Origin: Vibrio tapetis subsp. quintayensis
GTDB lineage: Bacteria; Pseudomonadota; Gammaproteobacteria; Enterobacterales; Vibrionaceae
Length of the DNA: 64,000 bases
Direction of reading: 5' to 3'
NCBI RefSeq assembly: GCF_030409945.1
Contig: NZ_JAUFQV010000011.1
Coordinates: 124,001 to 188,000 of the forward strand
Each line of letters starts with the position of its first letter. The stretch's first letter is position 1. Both the position numbers and the translations under genes were made by a program. Positions 26,191 through 35,920 of the stretch are shown here, in pieces. Under the pieces are notes generated by a model. That model was not told the origin of the DNA. It did not search any database and saw only the letters and a program-made list of their open reading frames with translations.

Positions 26191-27396
26191 ATGCAAACAC
26201 TTGCTGGAAAGAAAATTCTTGTTGGTATCAGTGGTGGTATCGCGGCTTATAAATGTGCCGAGTTAACACGCAGGTTAATCGAGCGAGGCGCAGAAGTCCG
26301 TATCGTAATGACCAAGGCGGCAAAAGAATTCATTACGCCACTCACGCTACAAGCGGTTTCGGGTCACCCGGTCTCTGATAGCTTATTTGATCCTGCTGCA
26401 GAGGCTTCTATGGGTCATATTGAGCTAGCAAAGTGGGCTGACTTAGTGCTTTTAACACCAGCAACGGCTGATCTTATTGCTCGTGTTGCGGCCGGTATGG
26501 GTAATGACTTATTGTCGACGTTAGTACTTGCAACTGACTCTCCGGTTGCTGTTTCACCTGCAATGAATCAGCAAATGTATGCCAATGTGGCCACTCAAGA
26601 AAACATAGCCACCTTAACTCGCCGTGGATTTTATATATGGGGCCCCGCTTCTGGCGAGCAAGCCTGTGGTGATGTTGGACAAGGTAGAATGTTGGAGCCA
26701 ATGCAGTTAGTTCATCACTGTGAAGCGTTCTTTCAACCTAAAGTGCTGTTAGGGAAATCTGTCCTGATTACCGCAGGCCCTACACGCGAAGCGATTGACC
26801 CTGTGCGCTACATCAGCAACCACAGTTCAGGAAAAATGGGCTTTGCCATCGCTAAAGCCGCTGCCGAGCAAGGTGCGCACGTTACATTGATCAGTGGCCC
26901 GGTATCATTGCCAACACCTGAAAATGTTACCCGTATTAATGTCGATAGCGCCGAACAAATGCATACCGCTGCAATGGAGCACGCGCCAAAGCACGATATT
27001 TTTGTGGGCTGCGCTGCCGTTGCTGATTACCGACCAGCAAATATCGCCGAGCAAAAAATTAAGAAAACTGACGACAGCGATGAAATGACCATCACCATGG
27101 TTAAGAACCCAGACATTATCGCCTCTGTTGCCGCACTCACCGAAAACCGCCCTTTTACCATCGGTTTTGCCGCTGAAACTCAAGATGTAGAAAGCTACGC
27201 TCGCGGTAAGCTCGCACGAAAAAACCTCGATCTTATCTGTGCCAACGATGTCTCTGTGGCTGGCCTAGGTTTTAACTCAGAAGACAACGCACTGCATCTT
27301 TATTGGCAAGGAGGGGATAAAGCACTTCCTCTAGCAAGTAAGGCGTTGTTGGGGCAGGTGCTTATGAGTGAGATTGGGGAGAGGCTGAAGAGCTAG
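26191..27396 (+). CDS. coaBC: Bifunctional phosphopantothenoylcysteine decarboxylase/phosphopantothenate-cysteine ligase
   Basis: The 401-residue fusion has an N-terminal flavoprotein CoaC half ([18 protein letters not shown]; active-site PAMNQQMY) and a C-terminal CoaB half from about residue 190 ([27 protein letters not shown]). It forms 4'-phosphopantetheine from phosphopantothenate in two steps. The stop codon TAG lies within a heptamer-like unit. In E. coli dut follows coaBC; here no dut lies between coaBC and slmA. Confidence 0.97.
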   Translation: MQTLAGKKILVGISGGIAAYKCAELTRRLIERGAEVRIVMTKAAKEFITPLTLQAVSGHPVSDSLFDPAAEASMGHIELAKWADLVLLTPATADLIARVAAGMGNDLLSTLVLATDSPVAVSPAMNQQMYANVATQENIATLTRRGFYIWGPASGEQACGDVGQGRMLEPMQLVHHCEAFFQPKVLLGKSVLITAGPTREAIDPVRYISNHSSGKMGFAIAKAAAEQGAHVTLISGPVSLPTPENVTRINVDSAEQMHTAAMEHAPKHDIFVGCAAVADYRPANIAEQKIKKTDDSDEMTITMVKNPDIIASVAALTENRPFTIGFAAETQDVESYARGKLARKNLDLICANDVSVAGLGFNSEDNALHLYWQGGDKALPLASKALLGQVLMSEIGERLKS

Positions 27397-27469
27397 AGGC
27401 TAGAGGTCAAGGGCTAAGGGCAACTAATGCCTTTTGCCTTCCGCCTTCTGCCTTCTGCCTTCTGCCTGC
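27391..27469. repeat. Bipartite heptamer array after coaBC
   Basis: Forward half (27391-27421) has degenerate GGCTAGA/GGCTAAG units and includes the coaBC stop codon. Reverse half (27428-27469) has six units TGCCTTT, TGCCTTC, CGCCTTC, TGCCTTC, TGCCTTC, TGCCTGC (rc family GGCAGAA). The two halves use different unit sequences but keep the 7-bp period. Confidence 0.88.
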
Positions 27470-27597
27470 CCACAAGCGAAGCGAACCCTCATTTCACTCT
27501 TTTACAAATAAAATCAGGCACTCATCACTGGCTACTATGTCAGGCTAAGGTTAAAATGCCGTTTGGTTATTAGCGCCGTAGATAAGGAACAAATTAC

Positions 27598-28188
27598 ATG
27601 GCCGGTACAAAACGCTCTAATCGTCGTGAAGAGATTCTGCAAGCTCTTGCTCAAATGCTGGAATCCACAGACGGCGCTTCCCGTATCACGACGGCAAAAC
27701 TGGCTAAACATGTAGGTGTTTCTGAAGCGGCTTTATACCGTCATTTCCCTAGCAAAGCTCGTATGTTTGAAGGGCTGATTGAATTTATCGAAGAAGCGTT
27801 GATGTCTCGGATCAATCGCATTTTAGATGAAGAAAAGGACACGCTAGAGCGTATTCGTTTGGTTCTCCAACTGATATTGGTCTTTTCTGAGCGTAACCCT
27901 GGGCTTACACGCATTCTTTCTGGTCATGCATTGATGTTTGAAAATGAACGCCTGCGCGAACGCATCAACCAATTATTTGAACGTATTGAAACGCAACTGC
28001 GCCAGATCTTGCGTGAGAGAAAAATACGTGAAGGTAAATCTTTCCCTGTTGATGAAAAAATCTTAGCGACACAACTACTAGGCCAGGTAGAAGGCAGCCT
28101 CAATCGCTTTGTACGCTCAGACTTTAAATACCAACCTACCGCCAATTTTGAGGAATACTGGGCGCTATTAAGCGCGCAGATTCAATAG
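27598..28188 (+). CDS. slmA: Nucleoid occlusion factor SlmA
   Basis: The 196-residue TetR-fold protein begins [20 protein letters not shown], with the DNA-binding helix-turn-helix at [20 protein letters not shown], as in SlmA. It binds chromosomal sites and blocks FtsZ ring formation over the nucleoid. It lies between coaBC and pyrE as in other Gammaproteobacteria. Here two envelope genes (a GT2 enzyme and a lipid A acyltransferase) follow within 5 nt or by overlap, forming a likely operon. Confidence 0.96.
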   Translation: MAGTKRSNRREEILQALAQMLESTDGASRITTAKLAKHVGVSEAALYRHFPSKARMFEGLIEFIEEALMSRINRILDEEKDTLERIRLVLQLILVFSERNPGLTRILSGHALMFENERLRERINQLFERIETQLRQILRERKIREGKSFPVDEKILATQLLGQVEGSLNRFVRSDFKYQPTANFEEYWALLSAQIQ

Positions 28189-28193
28189 AGCTT

Positions 28194-29063
28194 ATGAAGA
28201 ATAATAAACCACAAGTAACGCTGATAATCGCGTTTTATAACAATATCACTGCACTAGAGCTGATCTTTCAGTCACTCTCGGCTCAATCTATACAGTGCTT
28301 TGAGGTGATTATTGCTGATGATGGTTCTAAGCCCGACGCTGTAGATTTTATTCGTGCCGCTATGGAAAGCCAGCCATTTACCATCAAACATGTTTGGCAT
28401 GAAGACAGCGGCTTTCGTAAGAATCGAATTCTAAACCATGCCGTCTTGGCGTCAGAAAGTGATTATTTGATCTTTATCGATGGTGATTGCATTCCTCAAC
28501 AGCACTTCATTGAAGATCATTTTTTATCCAGAAAACCAAACTCTGTCATGTGCGGACGAAGAGTGGATTTATCCGAAATTGCAACTCAAAAATTTATGCA
28601 GTCGTCATCCCCGGAGAACTTTTTCCATGACAACCGGTGGGCATTAATGCGGAACTATATTTTTGGGAGAGGCTCTCAGAAAGAAAAAGGAAAGAACCTT
28701 GAAAAAGGGTTTCGCGTAACTTCCAAGTTGATGAGAAAATTGTTGGTGACATCTAAGCCTAAAGGCATTGTTGGCTGTAATTTTTCTTTATATAAGTCTG
28801 ACCTTGTTAAAGTTAACGGCTTCGACATGCGATATGAGGCAGCTGCGGTAGGTGAGGATACCGACGTAGACTACCGCTTATCTCTTATTGGGCTTAAAAA
28901 CGTGCCACTTTTTTATAAAGCAGTCCAACTCCACCTTTATCACCGGATCCTTGAGAGAGAGACTATCAACGACGAGATTTTTGCAGACACAATCAAGGCC
29001 AAAAGAGTGCAAGCCCAACTTGGGCTTAAAGAAATAGAACGAGAAATCTATGACAAAAAATAA
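28194..29063 (+). CDS. GT2 glycosyltransferase (chondroitin-synthase-like type)
   Basis: The 289-residue protein has the GT2 start TLIIAFYNNITALELIFQSL, the nucleotide-binding IIADDGSK and the metal motif FIDGDCIP. A GFRKNRILNHAV segment and the C-terminal EDTDVDYRLSLIGLKN (galactosyltransferase-like) match the group that includes bifunctional chondroitin/hyaluronan-like transferases. No transmembrane helix is seen. The gene starts 5 nt after slmA and overlaps the acyltransferase gene by 14 nt. An LPS-core sugar transfer is likely; donor and acceptor are unknown. Confidence 0.75.
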   Translation: MKNNKPQVTLIIAFYNNITALELIFQSLSAQSIQCFEVIIADDGSKPDAVDFIRAAMESQPFTIKHVWHEDSGFRKNRILNHAVLASESDYLIFIDGDCIPQQHFIEDHFLSRKPNSVMCGRRVDLSEIATQKFMQSSSPENFFHDNRWALMRNYIFGRGSQKEKGKNLEKGFRVTSKLMRKLLVTSKPKGIVGCNFSLYKSDLVKVNGFDMRYEAAAVGEDTDVDYRLSLIGLKNVPLFYKAVQLHLYHRILERETINDEIFADTIKAKRVQAQLGLKEIEREIYDKK

Positions 29064-30000
29064 AACCTCTCATATTAGCCACCCTAAATACTGGGGCGTT
29101 TGGATTGGGTTTGGCTTGTTAGCCCTGACTGTTACTATTTTCCCGTACTCAATTCTCAAAGTCATTGGACGAGGGCTTGGTAAGGCTGTCACTCCGTTAA
29201 TAAAAAAACGATCGCATATTATCCAACGCAACCTTGAGTTGGCATTCCCAGAGATGCCAGATATAGAAAAACAGCGGATATCCGATGAAGTACACAAGAA
29301 TACTGGATTAGCCTTAATAGAAACTGGCATCGCTTGGTTTTGGCCAACCTGGCGCTTTAAGCGACTAATTACCTTTAAAAATGCACACCATCTAGCGGAC
29401 CTTGAACAACAAAAAAAAGGTGTTCTTGTTGTTTGTACTCATATGCTTAACCTTGAAATAACCAGCCGTGCATTCACACTTGTCGGTGCATCTGGTTTTG
29501 GTGTTTACCGCCCCCATGAAAACCCGGCCATTGAATTCATTCAATGCTGGAGAAGAACCGCTTTTGGTAATGGTTTGATTGATCGAGAAGACATTCGTGG
29601 CATGGTTCGCTTGCTAAGAAAAGGCGGACGATTGTGGTATCTACCCGATCAAGACTACGGCAGCAACAATTCTGTTTATGTTCCATTTTTTGCGTTTGAG
29701 AAAGCTTGCTCTCCTGCTGGAACAGGGTTTCTAGTCGACAAAGGTAAGTGTGCCGTGATTACTGGATCAAGCGTAAGAACAGGAAACAAATACTGTTTGG
29801 AGATAGATAACGACCTAAGCAGTGAGTTCCCAACAAAAGACCCAGAAGGTGCCGCTATCGTTATGAACCGTGCGATAGAAAAAGTGATTCTTCGCGGTAT
29901 TGACCAATATATGTGGATGCACCGTCGTTTCAAAACCATGCACGATGGCAGTGATCGCGGCAGGCTTTATGATAGCGAAGTACTAAAAGCGAAGTGCTAA
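29050..30000 (+). CDS. Late lipid A acyltransferase (LpxL/LpxM/LpxN family)
   Basis: The 316-residue protein has one N-terminal membrane helix and the family's catalytic H-x4-E motif (C-T-H-M-L-N-L-E, about residue 131), GVYRPHENPAIE and LPDQDYG. These enzymes add secondary acyl chains to Kdo-lipid A at the inner membrane. In V. cholerae the acyltransferase genes near pyrE encode LpxL (myristate) and LpxN (3-hydroxylaurate), and they need KdkA-phosphorylated Kdo; I cannot tell which this is. The last eight residues (SEVLKAKC) are translated from the heptamer array, which supplies the stop. Confidence 0.85.
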   Translation: MTKNKTSHISHPKYWGVWIGFGLLALTVTIFPYSILKVIGRGLGKAVTPLIKKRSHIIQRNLELAFPEMPDIEKQRISDEVHKNTGLALIETGIAWFWPTWRFKRLITFKNAHHLADLEQQKKGVLVVCTHMLNLEITSRAFTLVGASGFGVYRPHENPAIEFIQCWRRTAFGNGLIDREDIRGMVRLLRKGGRLWYLPDQDYGSNNSVYVPFFAFEKACSPAGTGFLVDKGKCAVITGSSVRTGNKYCLEIDNDLSSEFPTKDPEGAAIVMNRAIEKVILRGIDQYMWMHRRFKTMHDGSDRGRLYDSEVLKAKC

Positions 30001-30180
30001 AAGCGAAGTGCTAAAAGCGAAGTGCTAAAAGCGAAGTGCTAAAAGCGAAGTGCTAAAAGCGAAGTGCTAAAAGCGAAGTGCTAAAAGCGAAGTGCTAAAA
30101 GCGAAATATACCGAGACTAAAAAAGACAGCAAATGCTGTCTTTTTATTTGATACTTAGAGTTTAGTACTTAGCACTTCTA
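29975..30180. repeat. Bipartite heptamer array: nine 14-bp units, then a reverse half
   Basis: Forward half: nine 14-bp units (29975-30100), eight of them GCGAAGTGCTAAAA and the first with TAC for TGC; each is two heptamers. A terminator (30119-30145) follows, then a shorter reverse half (30151-30180). The first two units are translated as the C-terminus of the acyltransferase. Confidence 0.96.
30119..30145. terminator. Bidirectional terminator between the acyltransferase gene and pyrE
   Basis: An 11-bp stem (AAAAGACAGCA/TGCTGTCTTTT) flanked by A-run and T-run works in both directions for these convergent genes. It is placed between the two halves of the heptamer array. Confidence 0.88.
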
Positions 30181-30196
30181 AGCGAAGCGGCCTCAA

Positions 30197-30838
30197 CTAA
30201 ATCCCATATTCTGCACGGTATGCTTTCACGGCTTCTAAATGTTCAGTGCTGTCGCCTTTCTCTTCAAGGTAAGAGATAAGGTCTGTTAGGCTTACGATTG
30301 AAATAACGGCACAGCCAAAGTCGCGCTCGACTTCTTGAATCGCAGACAATTCACCTTTGCCTTTTTCTTGGCGGTCGATAGCGACTAATACACCCGCTAA
30401 GTCAGCGCCATTTGCTTTAATGATTTCCATAGACTCACGAATAGCAGTACCCGCCGTGATCACGTCATCAACAAGCATGATGCGACCTTCAAGTTCGCTG
30501 CCGACCAAACTGCCACCTTCACCGTGCGTTTTCGCTTCTTTACGATTAAAGCAGTAAGGCGTATCGATATCATAGTGGTCAGCCAAGGCTACCGCTGTTG
30601 TCGTTGCAATTGGAATGCCTTTGTATGCCGGGCCAAACAAAACATCAAACTGGATAGCAGAGTCTGATAATGCTGCTGCGTAAAAACGGCCAAGCTTCGC
30701 AAGGTCAGAACCGGTATTAAACAATCCAGCGTTAAAAAAGTAAGGGCTAGTACGGCCTGATTTCAAAGTAAATGAACCAAACTTCAGTACTTCTTTTTCT
30801 AATGCAAATTCAATAAACTCACGCTGGTATGTTTTCAT
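30197..30838 (-). CDS. pyrE: Orotate phosphoribosyltransferase PyrE
   Basis: The 213-residue enzyme starts [21 protein letters not shown], with GAGGAA eight nt upstream; a longer reading to 30868 is not needed. It has [31 protein letters not shown] and the PRPP-binding loop [13 protein letters not shown]. It makes OMP from orotate and PRPP in pyrimidine synthesis. It lies downstream of rph in the usual rph-pyrE order, but the 215-bp gap contains a terminator and heptamer arrays. An attenuator linked to rph translation, as in E. coli, is not obvious here. Confidence 0.97.
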   Translation of the reverse strand: MKTYQREFIEFALEKEVLKFGSFTLKSGRTSPYFFNAGLFNTGSDLAKLGRFYAAALSDSAIQFDVLFGPAYKGIPIATTTAVALADHYDIDTPYCFNRKEAKTHGEGGSLVGSELEGRIMLVDDVITAGTAIRESMEIIKANGADLAGVLVAIDRQEKGKGELSAIQEVERDFGCAVISIVSLTDLISYLEEKGDSTEHLEAVKAYRAEYGI

Positions 30839-30855
30839 TTCGTTCCTCAATGGAT

Positions 30856-31010
30856 AAGTTCTAAGCACTAAGTCCTAAAAGCTAAGTTCAGATCTTAAGA
30901 GCTTGGGTTACAAATATATCTTAATACGGGGAAGAGCGAAGTACTAAAAGCTAAGTGCTTAGTGCTTAGTACCTCGCTTTTAGTACCTCGCCTTTAGCAC
31001 TTCACTCTTC
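30856..31010. repeat. Heptamer arrays between rph and pyrE
   Basis: Five forward units at 30856-30890 (AAGTTCT, AAGCACT, AAGTCCT, AAAAGCT, AAGTTCA). After a 42-bp non-repetitive spacer there is a forward-then-reverse cluster at 30933-31010 that is nearly palindromic around AAGTGCTTAGTGCTT. It lies inside what is normally one operon (rph-pyrE). Confidence 0.88.
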
Positions 31011-31017
31011 ACATCTA

Positions 31018-31048
31018 AAAAAATAGCCCCTTCAAAAGGAGCTATTTA
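31018..31048 (-). terminator. Rho-independent terminator after rph
   Basis: On the minus strand a stem AAATAGCTCC/GGGGCTATTT with short loop is followed by a run of T, 6 nt after the rph stop. It should limit read-through into pyrE, which suggests pyrE has its own promoter or is controlled by attenuation here. Confidence 0.8.
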
Positions 31049-31053
31049 TCAAA

Positions 31054-31770
31054 TCAATTTTCTAACGCTTTCTTCTGCGTTGTTACGATAGAGTCGATCC
31101 CCGATTTCGCCAGGGCCAACAATTCAAGTAACTCATCGTGGGTAAACGGTTCGCCTTCTGCTGTGCCTTGCACTTCAATCATGCGACCATCTTCTGTCAT
31201 TACCACGTTCATGTCTGTGCCTGCCGCTGAGTCTTCAACGTATTCAAGGTCACATAATGCTTCACCGTCAACAATACCAACAGAAACAGCAGCAACGTGC
31301 CCTTTCATTGGGTTCTTTTTCATTTTACCTTGATCAATCAGGTGTTGGAATGCGTCTGCCATTGCAACGCTTGCACCAGAGATCGAAGCAGTACGAGTAC
31401 CGCCGTCTGCTTGGATTACATCACAGTCTACCGTTACCATGAATTCACCCATGGCTTCCAAATCCACCACTGCACGTAAGCTACGAGCAATAAGACGTTG
31501 GATTTCCATAGTACGACCGCCTTGCTTGCCACTCGCCGCTTCACGACGGTTACGAGTGTGCGTTGCACGTGGCAGCATGCCGTATTCAGCAGTGACCCAG
31601 CCTTGGCCTTTACCTTTCAACCAACGCGGTACGTTCTCTTCTACCGTTGCGTTACAAAGTACTTTGGTGTTACCAAATTCAACCAATACTGAACCTTCAG
31701 CATACGCAGTGTAATTGCGGGTCATTTTAATCGGACGAACTTGTTCGGCACTTCTTTCGCTTGGGCGCAT
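31054..31770 (-). CDS. rph: Ribonuclease PH
   Basis: The 238-residue protein begins [20 protein letters not shown] and has the RNase PH core: [22 protein letters not shown] with the phosphate-binding Arg, and [18 protein letters not shown]. It trims the 3' ends of tRNA precursors by phosphorolysis. Unlike E. coli K-12 the frame is intact to the usual C-terminus. It is divergent from yicC, the common arrangement. Confidence 0.97.
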   Translation of the reverse strand: MRPSERSAEQVRPIKMTRNYTAYAEGSVLVEFGNTKVLCNATVEENVPRWLKGKGQGWVTAEYGMLPRATHTRNRREAASGKQGGRTMEIQRLIARSLRAVVDLEAMGEFMVTVDCDVIQADGGTRTASISGASVAMADAFQHLIDQGKMKKNPMKGHVAAVSVGIVDGEALCDLEYVEDSAAGTDMNVVMTEDGRMIEVQGTAEGEPFTHDELLELLALAKSGIDSIVTTQKKALEN

Positions 31771-31840
31771 TGGCTTTACCTATGGTAGCTGGATTGGGTG
31801 TTTCAGATTGGAGCAAGATTATAACGGAAGAATAAAGGAA

Positions 31841-31884
31841 AGCGAAGTACTAAGGGCGAAGTACTAAAAGCTAATAGCGAAGTG
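31841..31884 (+). repeat. Heptamer array in the rph-yicC divergent region
   Basis: Six units (AGCGAAG, TACTAAG, GGCGAAG, TACTAAA, AGCTAAT, AGCGAAG), forward only. It is the one clear array between two gene 5' ends rather than at a 3' end, about 90 nt upstream of yicC. Confidence 0.88.
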
Positions 31885-31975
31885 GAGTGTCGAGCGAATT
31901 CTGTATTCTCCCCTTCCCGCGTGCTAACATATCGCCAGTCAAATTTTCACCAAATGTGAACCAAGGATATATTAA

Positions 31976-32842
31976 ATGATCTACAGCATGACTGCTTATG
32001 CACGTAAAGAAATCAAAGGCGACTGGGGTAGCGCGGTATGGGAAATTCGCTCAGTAAACCAACGTTACCTAGAAACGTATTTTCGCCTACCAGAGCAGTT
32101 TCGTGGTTTAGAACCCATCCTTCGTGATCGTTTCCGTAAGCGCCTAGCTCGCGGTAAGGTGGAATGTCACCTGCGCTTTGAAGCGAACCCTGCAGCAAAA
32201 GGCGAGCTTAACATTAATCAAGATTTAGCAAAGCAAGTGATCAACGCCGCTAACCAAGTAATGAGTTTAACGGGTGAAGAAAGCCGTCTTAATCCATTCC
32301 AAGTAATGAACTGGCCGGGCGTGATGGAAACCCCAGAGCAAGATATGGACGCGATAAACAAAGCGCTGCTTGAAGGTTTCAACGAAGGTTTGGCTGATTT
32401 TATTGAAGCCCGTGGTCGCGAAGGCGAGAACATGAAAGATCTTATCGTGACTCGCTTAGATGCCATTACAGAACAAGTTGTTAAAGTTCGTGCGCGTATG
32501 CCGGAAATCCTCGTTTGGCAACGTGAGCGCTTAATGACTAAGTTTGAAGACGCAAAAGTTGAATTAGAAGCGACTCGCGTAGAACAAGAACTGATTCTGC
32601 TTGCTCAAAAATCGGATGTTGCTGAAGAGCTAGACCGATTAGATTCACACGTAAAAGAAGCGAACAACATTTTGAAGAAAGGCGGCGCTTGTGGCCGTAA
32701 ACTTGACTTCATGATGCAAGAATTCAACCGTGAATCAAACACGCTGGCTTCTAAGTCTATCAGCACCGATATCACCGCATCAGGCGTTGAGCTTAAAGTG
32801 CTCATCGAACAAATGCGTGAGCAGATCCAGAATATTGAATAA
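31976..32842 (+). CDS. yicC: YicC-family endoribonuclease-like protein
   Basis: The 288-residue protein begins MIYSMTAYARKEIKGDWGSAVWEIRSVNQRYLE and ends with the conserved KLDFMMQEFNRESNTLASKS and ELKVLIEQMREQIQNIE. The family consists of an N-terminal YicC domain and a C-terminal DUF1732 helical domain; members have been shown to cleave RNA. It lies divergent from rph. A pair of envelope-type genes follows 71 nt later. Confidence 0.93.
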   Translation: MIYSMTAYARKEIKGDWGSAVWEIRSVNQRYLETYFRLPEQFRGLEPILRDRFRKRLARGKVECHLRFEANPAAKGELNINQDLAKQVINAANQVMSLTGEESRLNPFQVMNWPGVMETPEQDMDAINKALLEGFNEGLADFIEARGREGENMKDLIVTRLDAITEQVVKVRARMPEILVWQRERLMTKFEDAKVELEATRVEQELILLAQKSDVAEELDRLDSHVKEANNILKKGGACGRKLDFMMQEFNRESNTLASKSISTDITASGVELKVLIEQMREQIQNIE

Positions 32843-32913
32843 CACTGCACCTCCAGCAGGGAACGTATAAAGTACCCCCTGCTACATTCACCATCGGAAT
32901 GTAGACACCCACA

Positions 32914-33990
32914 ATGAGTAAAAGTATTTTTAGAAAAACTATCGACAGAGTTCGGTTATCTCGAGATCTAATTCGCCGTAAGTTTGGTATTTTCCTTTTT
33001 GATCGTAATGCCATCAAATCTGATAAAAAAACCAGTGCGGATAATATTGTCGTCGTTCGTTGGGATGCAAAAATAGGTGATTCGATCGTTTCCTCTTTTT
33101 TCTTTAGAGAATTAAAGAGAGCCTATCCTGAATCAAAAATTCAAGTAATCACCACTCAAGATCTTTCCGAACTCTACAAAAGCTATTTTGCTGTTGATGC
33201 TGTTCATATCAGTAAAAAAAGACCTTCTTATAGCGACCTTAGCAAGCTAGCAAAACAATTTGAAAGCGCTGATATCGTTATTCATCTTTCTAAAATTTTG
33301 AAAATGAAAGATCTCTATTTCTTGAATAGAGTAAGGGCAAAAAATATTGTTGGTCTTGATGACGGCGTAAAGCTAGTAAACATAAATCTAAATCAGGCTA
33401 CACTTGGGCAGCATTTCTCTTCAAAATATCGTGCGATTCTTGAGCTACTCAAGGTTGACAATATTAAAACTGATTACGTCATTCCTAGCTGCCCACAGAT
33501 ATCCCAGCGAATTTCTAGTCAAATCAATTTACAAGATAAACTGGTTGTTGCTATTAATCCTTTTGGTAGTTCTCGTAATCGAAAACTACCAATTGAACAA
33601 GTCGCAGAGCTAATTCGCATACTGAAAAATCAATATCAATCTTTAACTATATTGCTAATATGCCCACCATCCGAGCAAGGTTCATTAGCACCATTGCTTA
33701 AAGAATTTGGTGATTTTTGCTTTATCGATACAGACGGCTCAACAATTTACGATGCGATAGAGCTACTACGCTTTGCCACTGTCGTTGTCTCTGTCGATAC
33801 CTCGATTATTCACATCGCAAACGGATTAAACAAAAAAATTGTCGGCTTATATAACCCTGATCCCGTCAACTATCAGGAGTGGTCACCGAATAGAGACGAT
33901 TCAATTACCATCTTTTCTGAAAAAGATGAGATTAGAGGAATTTCTATCAAAAGCATCGCTGCCGCTACTTCCAAACAATTAACTAGATAA
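32914..33990 (+). CDS. GT9 glycosyltransferase (heptosyltransferase-like)
   Basis: The 358-residue protein has a basic N-terminal extension, then NIVVVRWDAKIGDSIVSSFF, where the conserved GD of GT9 is seen. Later come INPFGSSRNRKLPIEQV and the donor motif VSVDTSIIHIANGLNKKIVGLY. The sequence is AT-rich and Lys/Ser/Ile-rich compared with the flanking housekeeping genes. It is paired with an LtaS-like gene 6 nt downstream. The two probably act on the same glycan, but the sugar is unknown. Confidence 0.75.
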   Translation: MSKSIFRKTIDRVRLSRDLIRRKFGIFLFDRNAIKSDKKTSADNIVVVRWDAKIGDSIVSSFFFRELKRAYPESKIQVITTQDLSELYKSYFAVDAVHISKKRPSYSDLSKLAKQFESADIVIHLSKILKMKDLYFLNRVRAKNIVGLDDGVKLVNINLNQATLGQHFSSKYRAILELLKVDNIKTDYVIPSCPQISQRISSQINLQDKLVVAINPFGSSRNRKLPIEQVAELIRILKNQYQSLTILLICPPSEQGSLAPLLKEFGDFCFIDTDGSTIYDAIELLRFATVVVSVDTSIIHIANGLNKKIVGLYNPDPVNYQEWSPNRDDSITIFSEKDEIRGISIKSIAAATSKQLTR

Positions 33991-33996
33991 CGAATT

Positions 33997-35901
33997 ATGA
34001 TCGCGAACATCTTCCTAATATTCATCACTCTTTTCTTTAGTTCATTTGTCAGTAAGGTAATTTTTCTTACGATGGGCTATTCAACCCCTTTGTCTTTAAT
34101 CAGTGCAGAAGGCCTCTGGGCGCTGTTTTATGGTACCCGTTTTGATACCACTATAACCGCTGTAATCGCAGCCCCAGCAATTCTAACTTGTGTTATTTTT
34201 CATTATTTTAAAATCGAATTGCAAAAATTTATCAAGGTTTGGCTCGCTGGAGGGGCATATTGGATTATTGGCACTACTGCGGCTGATGTGATCTATTCAA
34301 ATGAATCGGGCAAACACGTAACCTATGAAGTATTCACCGCCTCAGGTTCAGAATCAGAGCTTCTTCTTACGGCTATACAAGGTCACCCACTAATCACACT
34401 TACTGCTTTCTTGTTGTGCTCTGTGGCAACCGTGGTGATTATGCGATTACCTCTAAGCACAGTTAGAACAAAAAGCCTTTCTGTTGTTAGTTTTATATTA
34501 ACAACTCTGGTATGGCTATCAGTTACAATTCTAGTAGTGCGAGGAGGCTGGCATGACCACCCTCAATCCCCTATGAGTGCCTATAAAATCGGAAAAAATG
34601 ATCATGCTTACGTAACTTGGAATGCACCATATAGCATTACTTATTACCTTTTTATAGGAAACTCAGAAGCAGCCCATAAACTCACAAAATCAGCCAACCC
34701 AGCTATTTTTTCTGAACTATACCAAGAGCAATTGCATTCACAAAAGGTTGACTTAGATAACCTAAAGCAAGCCAATATAATCTTTGTCTTAATGGAGAGC
34801 TGGACATCTATTGATATGGCAAGTTACACGGGTCATACAGATGCGGCTCCGTATTTCGATGAACTGAGGAAATCATCTTTAACAACAAAAGCAATGTACG
34901 CTAACGGGTATAGAACAGTTCAAGGCATGTTTTCCGGGCTATGCTCATACGTCAACCCCATATCAGGTGTCATTGCAAACACCCAGCTACAAAATGAGCA
35001 ATATAGCTGTTTGCCTCATATGTTGACAGAAAAAGGCTGGAGCACTCATTTCATTCAAGGTAGTGGGATGGGGGTTGTTGGTTCATACGCTCAATCGATT
35101 GGTTTTACACACTCGTACGGAAAAACTGACTATTCTTTCGATTCTGATATGAACCGCTGGGGATATTTTGATGACAGTATATTCAAGTTTACTTTAGATA
35201 AAATTGATAGCTTACAAAACTCCGAACCAGAAAAGCCTTTCATGATTGCGATAAACACCAATACACAACATGGTGTATTAGTACCGGGGTGGGCAGAATA
35301 TAAATATGGTAATGACACTCTAGCCAATATTCGACGTAGTGTTTTGAAGCACTCTGATGATGAATTATCCAGATTCATCCCTAAATTAAATGCACTACTT
35401 AAAGCTCCAACATTGGTTGTTCTTATGTCTGACCATACATCGAAGATCACCATTGAAGGTGGGCTATCTGTAATATCCATTCCATTTTTAATGTACGCAA
35501 CTGACGGTAGTATTCCTGCTAAAAACTTAGATGAGTCTGCATCACAACGAGATGTAACACCTACAATCTTAGAATGGTTAGGCGGGAGTGCTCCTTGGTT
35601 CAGTGGTGAGTCTATGCTTTCAGGTGACTATAAGGGCTTTGCCAGTTTCTCTGTTGGTAGCCGCTTTAACTGGGTACATAAAAACAAAAGAATCCAACTA
35701 GAATCATCCACTGGTGAACTAATTGATTGCAGCATTATTGAAGATGATACTATCACGCTGCAATCAAGTAGCTGTGACCAAGACTGGGTACAACCGCTCT
35801 ACCAGCAAGGCCGTGACTTCAATGAACTCACTCAAGAGCTATTGTTTAATGGAAAAACCATGGATTACCGAAAACTTGAATCCATTTTCCCAGAACAATA
35901 G
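33997..35901 (+). CDS. LtaS/OpgB-like membrane phosphotransferase (sulfatase fold)
   Basis: The 634-residue protein has about five N-terminal transmembrane helices and a periplasmic alkaline-phosphatase/sulfatase-fold domain from about residue 255. Metal and nucleophile motifs can be seen: I-F-V-L-M-E-S-W (Glu), Y-R-T-V-Q-G-M-F-S-G (catalytic Thr) and V-V-L-M-S-D-H-T (Asp-His). Such enzymes move glycerol- or ethanolamine-phosphate from phospholipid to a sugar polymer or LPS. It is co-transcribed with the GT9 gene and followed by a terminator. The pair is inserted between yicC and gmk; transfer of a phospho-group to LPS core is inferred. Confidence 0.78.
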   Translation: MIANIFLIFITLFFSSFVSKVIFLTMGYSTPLSLISAEGLWALFYGTRFDTTITAVIAAPAILTCVIFHYFKIELQKFIKVWLAGGAYWIIGTTAADVIYSNESGKHVTYEVFTASGSESELLLTAIQGHPLITLTAFLLCSVATVVIMRLPLSTVRTKSLSVVSFILTTLVWLSVTILVVRGGWHDHPQSPMSAYKIGKNDHAYVTWNAPYSITYYLFIGNSEAAHKLTKSANPAIFSELYQEQLHSQKVDLDNLKQANIIFVLMESWTSIDMASYTGHTDAAPYFDELRKSSLTTKAMYANGYRTVQGMFSGLCSYVNPISGVIANTQLQNEQYSCLPHMLTEKGWSTHFIQGSGMGVVGSYAQSIGFTHSYGKTDYSFDSDMNRWGYFDDSIFKFTLDKIDSLQNSEPEKPFMIAINTNTQHGVLVPGWAEYKYGNDTLANIRRSVLKHSDDELSRFIPKLNALLKAPTLVVLMSDHTSKITIEGGLSVISIPFLMYATDGSIPAKNLDESASQRDVTPTILEWLGGSAPWFSGESMLSGDYKGFASFSVGSRFNWVHKNKRIQLESSTGELIDCSIIEDDTITLQSSSCDQDWVQPLYQQGRDFNELTQELLFNGKTMDYRKLESIFPEQ

Positions 35902-35920
35902 TGACTAGAAATCAAAGTTT

